From Onishia taeanensis (GTDB lineage: Bacteria; Pseudomonadota; Gammaproteobacteria; Pseudomonadales; Halomonadaceae), in the NCBI RefSeq assembly GCF_013349955.1, contig NZ_JABVXC010000015.1:1-64000 (forward strand): a stretch of DNA of 64,000 nt, in the 5' to 3' direction. Every line of letters begins with the position of its first letter. The first letter of the stretch is position 1. Made by a program: the position numbers and the translations under genes. Positions 58,474-64,000 of this stretch are shown here, piece by piece. The notes under the pieces were generated by a model that had not been told where the DNA came from, did no database searches, and saw only the letters and a list, made by a program, of their open reading frames with translations.

Positions 58474-59109
58474 CTAGCCGAACTCGTCGAGGGCGCGTCG
58501 CATGGCGCCGCGCTGGAAGATCAGTTTCCAGCGTCGACCGCCCTGCTGATGCCACAGCAGGGCAAAGCGCACGCCGGCCAGCAAGGCAGCCCGCACGCGT
58601 TCCGGCATCATCCGCTGCTGCAAGAGGCTTGGCTCACCCTGCACCACGATGCGGTAGCGGAAGGTCGAGATGGTGTCCTGATAAATCTCGCCGAGGCTCG
58701 CCACCACGTTCTCGTGGGTGTCGCCGAAGTGGCTGGCCTGGCCCTGAACGCGGGTCAGCCGAGTCCCCAGGGTGTCCATCATTTGCGGGTTCTTGCGCAG
58801 CTTCTGTGAGAGCAACAGCAGCGAGAAGCCGTAGCGTAGCACCACCGGGTTGGCCTGCTGCTTGCCGACCACGGCGCTCAGGGTGTCGAGGCCCTGGCGC
58901 AGGTGGTTGGGGTGGCCGCCGTAGATGGCCTCGAAGCTTTCTGGGTCGGTGTCGACCGTGGCGCGAATCAGTGTCTGCCAGGCGCGTTCGTCGACCTGGC
59001 CGGTGCGGGCCAGTTCGTCGACTACCACGGCGGCCTGGAAGACACCGGCCAGCGCCAGTACCTGGCGGCCGACGGGGGAATCCGGGGCGCGATGAATCGG
59101 GGTGGTCAT
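58474..59109 (-). CDS. hflD: Lysogenization regulator family protein HflD
   Basis: 211 residues, all-helical, E. coli length 213. In E. coli HflD is a peripheral membrane protein that binds phage lambda CII and lies in the same operon as mnmA and purB. Visible segments are [18 protein letters not shown] and [22 protein letters not shown]. It overlaps mnmA by 4 bp (ATGA). The native role outside lambda is unknown. Confidence 0.94.
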   Translation of the reverse strand: MTTPIHRAPDSPVGRQVLALAGVFQAAVVVDELARTGQVDERAWQTLIRATVDTDPESFEAIYGGHPNHLRQGLDTLSAVVGKQQANPVVLRYGFSLLLLSQKLRKNPQMMDTLGTRLTRVQGQASHFGDTHENVVASLGEIYQDTISTFRYRIVVQGEPSLLQQRMMPERVRAALLAGVRFALLWHQQGGRRWKLIFQRGAMRRALDEFG

Positions 59110-60296
59110 GAGCGACGCTCCTTGCCGTGCCAGGTGTTGAGGATGACGCCGCCGCCGAGGCAGATCTCGCCGTCGTAGAGCACCAGCGATTGGCCCGGTG
59201 TCACGGCGCGCTGCGGCTCATCGAAGACCACCTCGACGCCGCCATCCTCGCGGGTGCGCATCTGGCAGGCGACGTCCTCCTGACGATAGCGGGTCTTGGC
59301 CATGAAGCGGCCTTCGCTTGCCGGCGCCTCGCCGGCGACCCAGTCCATCGGCTCGGTAATCAGCACGTCGCTGTAGAGCAGCTCATGATGCTTGCCCTGA
59401 ACGGCGATCAGCACGTTGCGCTCAAGGTCCTTGTGGGCCACGTACCAGGGCGCATCGGGGTGGTTCTGCAGGCCGCCGATGCCCAGGCCCTGGCGCTGGC
59501 CCAAGGTGTAGTACATCAGCCCGATATGCTCGCCGATCACCTCGCCCTCTGGGGTTTCGATGGCCCCGGGCTGGGCCGGCAGGTACTGGCGCAGGAAGTC
59601 AGAGAAGCGCCGCTCGCCGATGAAGCAGATGCCGGTAGAGTCCTTCTTGCGCGCGGTGACCAGGTCATGGCGCTCGGCGATGGCGCGCACCTCGGGTTTC
59701 TCGAGTTCGCCCACCGGGAAAAGGGTGCGGGCGATGGCCGCTTCCGGTACGGCATGCAGGAAGTAGCTCTGGTCCTTGTTGGTGTCGAGGCCCTTGAGCA
59801 GGCGCGGGCGTTCGTCGCCGTCGACATGACCGCGGACCAGTCCTTCACGAACATAGTGGCCGGTGGCGATCTTCTCGGCGCCGAGCATCTCGGCATACTC
59901 GAGGAACACCTTGAACTTGATTTCGCGGTTACACAGGATGTCCGGGTTCGGCGTGCGCCCGGCCTGGTACTCAGCCAGGAAATGTTCGAAGACGTTGTCC
60001 CAGTATTCGGCGGCGAAATTGGCAGTGTGCAGCTTGATGCCGAGCTTGTCGCAGACCGCCTGGGCATCCGCCAGGTCTTCCTTGGCGGTACAGTATTCGG
60101 TGCCGTCGTCTTCGTCCCAGTTCTTCATGAACAGGCCTTCGACCTGATAGCCCTGCTCCATGAGCAGGAGGGCGGACACGGAGGAATCGACACCGCCGGA
60201 CATGCCGACGATAACCTTGCCCGCCGCGGAGGGTTGCGCGGCGGATGATCCGGCAGCGACTGGCGCAGCAACTGACATGGGCGCTCTCGACGTCAT
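59106..60296 (-). CDS. mnmA: tRNA-specific 2-thiouridylase
   Basis: 396 residues. Adds sulfur to U34 of tRNA-Lys, -Glu and -Gln, including the glutamate tRNA encoded at the window start. PP-loop GMSGGVDSS (31-39); catalytic cysteines C122 ([10 protein letters not shown]) and C224 ([11 protein letters not shown]). The N terminus has an Ala-rich extension of about 25 residues not seen in E. coli; a start at 60278 is also possible. It is upstream of hflD on the message. Confidence 0.96.
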   Translation of the reverse strand: MTSRAPMSVAAPVAAGSSAAQPSAAGKVIVGMSGGVDSSVSALLLMEQGYQVEGLFMKNWDEDDGTEYCTAKEDLADAQAVCDKLGIKLHTANFAAEYWDNVFEHFLAEYQAGRTPNPDILCNREIKFKVFLEYAEMLGAEKIATGHYVREGLVRGHVDGDERPRLLKGLDTNKDQSYFLHAVPEAAIARTLFPVGELEKPEVRAIAERHDLVTARKKDSTGICFIGERRFSDFLRQYLPAQPGAIETPEGEVIGEHIGLMYYTLGQRQGLGIGGLQNHPDAPWYVAHKDLERNVLIAVQGKHHELLYSDVLITEPMDWVAGEAPASEGRFMAKTRYRQEDVACQMRTREDGGVEVVFDEPQRAVTPGQSLVLYDGEICLGGGVILNTWHGKERRS

Positions 60297-60445
60297 GGTG
60301 GGAGTGGAATGGCGTTAAATGGGCGGGGATTATACACGATAGTGGCCGCTTGCTTCGAGCCTGCTTTCATAGGCCGGAAGTGCAGGGCCGAGCCCAGATG
60401 GCGGCGGTGTGACGCTGTTTGGGTGCGAGCTGTTCGAGCTCGGGC

Positions 60446-60895
60446 TCAACGCTCCTGAATCACATCCAGCGGGAAGGTGCGGCCACGCTGCACGTCGCGG
60501 ATGCGCCGCATCACCAGCGGACTGCGCAGGCGTCCGGCCCGTTCCAGGGCCTCCAGCTCATCGAGTGTCAGCCAGTGGATGGCGAGAATGTCCCGGTCCA
60601 GGTCATTGCCCAGGTGTGCCAGCGCCATGCCGGAAAAGCCGTGGCTGTGGAAGGTCATGCCATCCGGCGCGCGATAGACGTAAAGCCCCAGGTAGTCGGT
60701 GATGCCCACATGCCAGGCGGTCTCCTCGCGGACTTCCCGTTCGGCGGCGGCCTGAATGCCCTCATCGGGCTCCAGGTGGCCGGCGGGTTGATTGAAGACC
60801 GTATGGGGTCCGCCGCGATCTTCTTCGACCATCAGGAAGCGCCCGGCGCGCTCGATCACGGTGGCTACCGTGACTCTGGGAGACCAGCGACTCAT
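60446..60895 (-). CDS. nudJ: NUDIX hydrolase, phosphatase NudJ-like
   Basis: 149 residues. The Nudix box is complete: G39-x5-E45-x7-R53-E54-V-R-E57-E58. In E. coli NudJ cleaves nucleoside di- and triphosphates and a thiamine pyrophosphate precursor. It overlaps rluE by 4 bp and lies in the conserved rluE-nudJ-mnmA-hflD-purB order. Confidence 0.93.
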   Translation of the reverse strand: MSRWSPRVTVATVIERAGRFLMVEEDRGGPHTVFNQPAGHLEPDEGIQAAAEREVREETAWHVGITDYLGLYVYRAPDGMTFHSHGFSGMALAHLGNDLDRDILAIHWLTLDELEALERAGRLRSPLVMRRIRDVQRGRTFPLDVIQER

Positions 60896-61617
60896 CGTGA
60901 CCCTCTCGGCGTGTTGGGCTTGCGTCCCTTGGTCTTGCTATGGTGCTTGTCCACGTTCTTGTTCAAGCTCTTGCTCAATGGCTTGCCCAATTTCTTGCCC
61001 CCGGTGGCTTTCGATTTGCCGCCCTTGCCATTGCTGGCGGCGCGCTGCGGCTTGGCGGGCGCATGCAGCGTTTGCTTGCGCCATTCGCCGGGGGCCAGGC
61101 CGTCGAGGCGCCAAGCGCCGATCGCCACGCGGATCAGGCGCAGGGTGGGATAGCCGACCTCGGCGGTCATGCGGCGCACCTGACGATTGCGGCCCTCGCT
61201 GATGGTCAGTTCCAGCCAGCGGGTGGGGATATGGCGACGCTCACGTACCGGCGGGACGCGCGGGCCGACCGGCGGCGCGTCGAGGCGGCGCACCTTGGCC
61301 GGCCGGGTCGGGCCGTCATTGAGGGTCACGCCCTTGCGCAGGGCTTCCAGTGCCGCCTCGTCGGGTTCGCCCTCCACCTGCACCCAATAGGTCTTGGGCT
61401 GCTTGTGTTTGGGGTGAGCGATGCGATGAATCAGTTCGCCGTCATCGCTGAGCAGGATCAGGCCCTCGGAATCGTAGTCGAGACGCCCGGCCGGGTAGAT
61501 GTTCGGCACCTTGATGATATCGGCAAGCGTCGCGCGTTGCTCTGCGTCACCGGCGCCGCGGTCGGTGAACTGGGAGAGCATGCGGAAAGGCTTGTGAAGG
61601 AGATAGACAGAGCTCAT
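60892..61617 (-). CDS. rluE: 23S rRNA pseudouridine synthase RluE
   Basis: 241 residues. The catalytic Asp is D47 in GRLDYDSEGL; E. coli RluE modifies U2457 of 23S rRNA. Residues from about 183 onwards form a Lys/Ser/Gly-rich basic tail (about 55-60 residues) that probably binds RNA nonspecifically. It is divergent from the isocitrate dehydrogenase gene, as rluE is from icd in E. coli. Confidence 0.93.
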   Translation of the reverse strand: MSSVYLLHKPFRMLSQFTDRGAGDAEQRATLADIIKVPNIYPAGRLDYDSEGLILLSDDGELIHRIAHPKHKQPKTYWVQVEGEPDEAALEALRKGVTLNDGPTRPAKVRRLDAPPVGPRVPPVRERRHIPTRWLELTISEGRNRQVRRMTAEVGYPTLRLIRVAIGAWRLDGLAPGEWRKQTLHAPAKPQRAASNGKGGKSKATGGKKLGKPLSKSLNKNVDKHHSKTKGRKPNTPRGSR

Positions 61618-61696
61618 GAGCGCAAGCTTACCGGCAAGCAGGGCAGGATGGCAGGGGCCTGCGGCTATTATTGCTCATGCGCTGAGCCGGGCACGC

Positions 61697-61705
61697 TGGT
61701 ATAAT
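61697..61705 (+). promoter_or_regulatory. Extended -10 promoter for isocitrate dehydrogenase
   Basis: TGGTATAAT gives an extended -10 (TGN-TATAAT). No good -35 is found at 17 bp. The start near 61712 would leave a leader of about 190 nt, which contains a 7-bp stem (61785-61791 with 61803-61809). Confidence 0.5.
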
Positions 61706-61829
61706 GCCCCGGCTTGCTGGGAGCGCCCTCGACTCGCTCGGGGCCTGCTAAGAGTACCTGCTGGGCGCCGATGTTCCCTGCGATACCCGGCCTTATCACC
61801 CTGCCGGGTGGGTCGCACCGAGCCTCTGA

Positions 61830-64000
<2,171 letters not shown>

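Overview
The window is about 64 kb of high-GC bacterial chromosome, dense with genes and without insertion sequences, phage genes, rRNA or CRISPR arrays. Gene content and order point to a gammaproteobacterium. The TCA block gltA / sdhCDAB-sucAB-lpd-sucCD has the Pseudomonas-type arrangement with lpd between sucB and sucC, and the run rluE-nudJ-mnmA-hflD-purB beside isocitrate dehydrogenase matches the order known from E. coli and Pseudomonas. Acidic, Glu/Asp-rich proteins together with sugar and GABA catabolism genes would fit Halomonas or a relative (inference; no rRNA is present to prove it).

Layout. 1-914: tRNA-Glu(TTC), its terminator, and a gene-free stretch with DnaA-box-like sites around an AT-rich core. 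915-1799: a beta-hydroxyacid dehydrogenase. 1962-15268: most of the TCA cycle, with gltA divergent from sdhCDAB-sucAB-lpd-sucCD; both divergent promoters are readable, and SucB carries two lipoyl domains instead of one. 15408-19151: a membrane-lipid locus with a flippase-like integral membrane protein coupled to a GT4 glycosyltransferase, divergent from a cardiolipin-synthase-like PLD enzyme. 19271-22201: RNase II and a Cof-type phosphatase. 22442-29313: a GltR/GtrS-like two-component system followed by a complete sugar ABC transporter. 29447-34639: UspA, YcjF/YcjX, and an MFS exporter coupled to a GlxA-type regulator. 34867-38264: a YidK-like sodium/solute symporter, a DUF924 protein, and a GlsB-type small membrane protein. 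38377-41144: gabT and gabD. 41436-46664: a very large DUF1266-repeat protein, an NlpC/P60 lipoprotein, an MFS permease, and an exported MsrA. 46956-50507: an overlapping operon of a TVP38-flavoreductase fusion, a CDP-alcohol phosphatidyltransferase and a DUF3047 protein. 50673-52928: an FKBP, a small membrane protein, a SlyB-like lipoprotein and an orphan 72-residue protein. 53347-54945: isocitrate lyase. 55286-61617: an operon-like minus-strand run (rluE, nudJ, mnmA, hflD, purB, roxA, GNAT) devoted to tRNA, rRNA and ribosomal protein modification. 61902 to the end: a monomeric-type NADP isocitrate dehydrogenase that runs off the window with no stop codon.

Functionally the window is dominated by central carbon metabolism: citrate synthase, both isocitrate-consuming enzymes (Idh and AceA), the 2-oxoglutarate dehydrogenase complex, succinyl-CoA synthetase and succinate dehydrogenase are all here, and GabT/GabD feed succinate into the cycle. 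Two features lie outside standard annotation. Short degenerate tandem repeats, mostly of 10-14 bp period and of unrelated sequence, sit in many intergenic gaps. Palindromic operator-like sites lie around aceA, one matching the FadR-subfamily core. No clearly new multi-gene system was found. The best candidates for undescribed biology are the TVP38-reductase / CDP-alcohol transferase / DUF3047 operon, the three-module DUF1266 protein, and the RoxA-GNAT pair.
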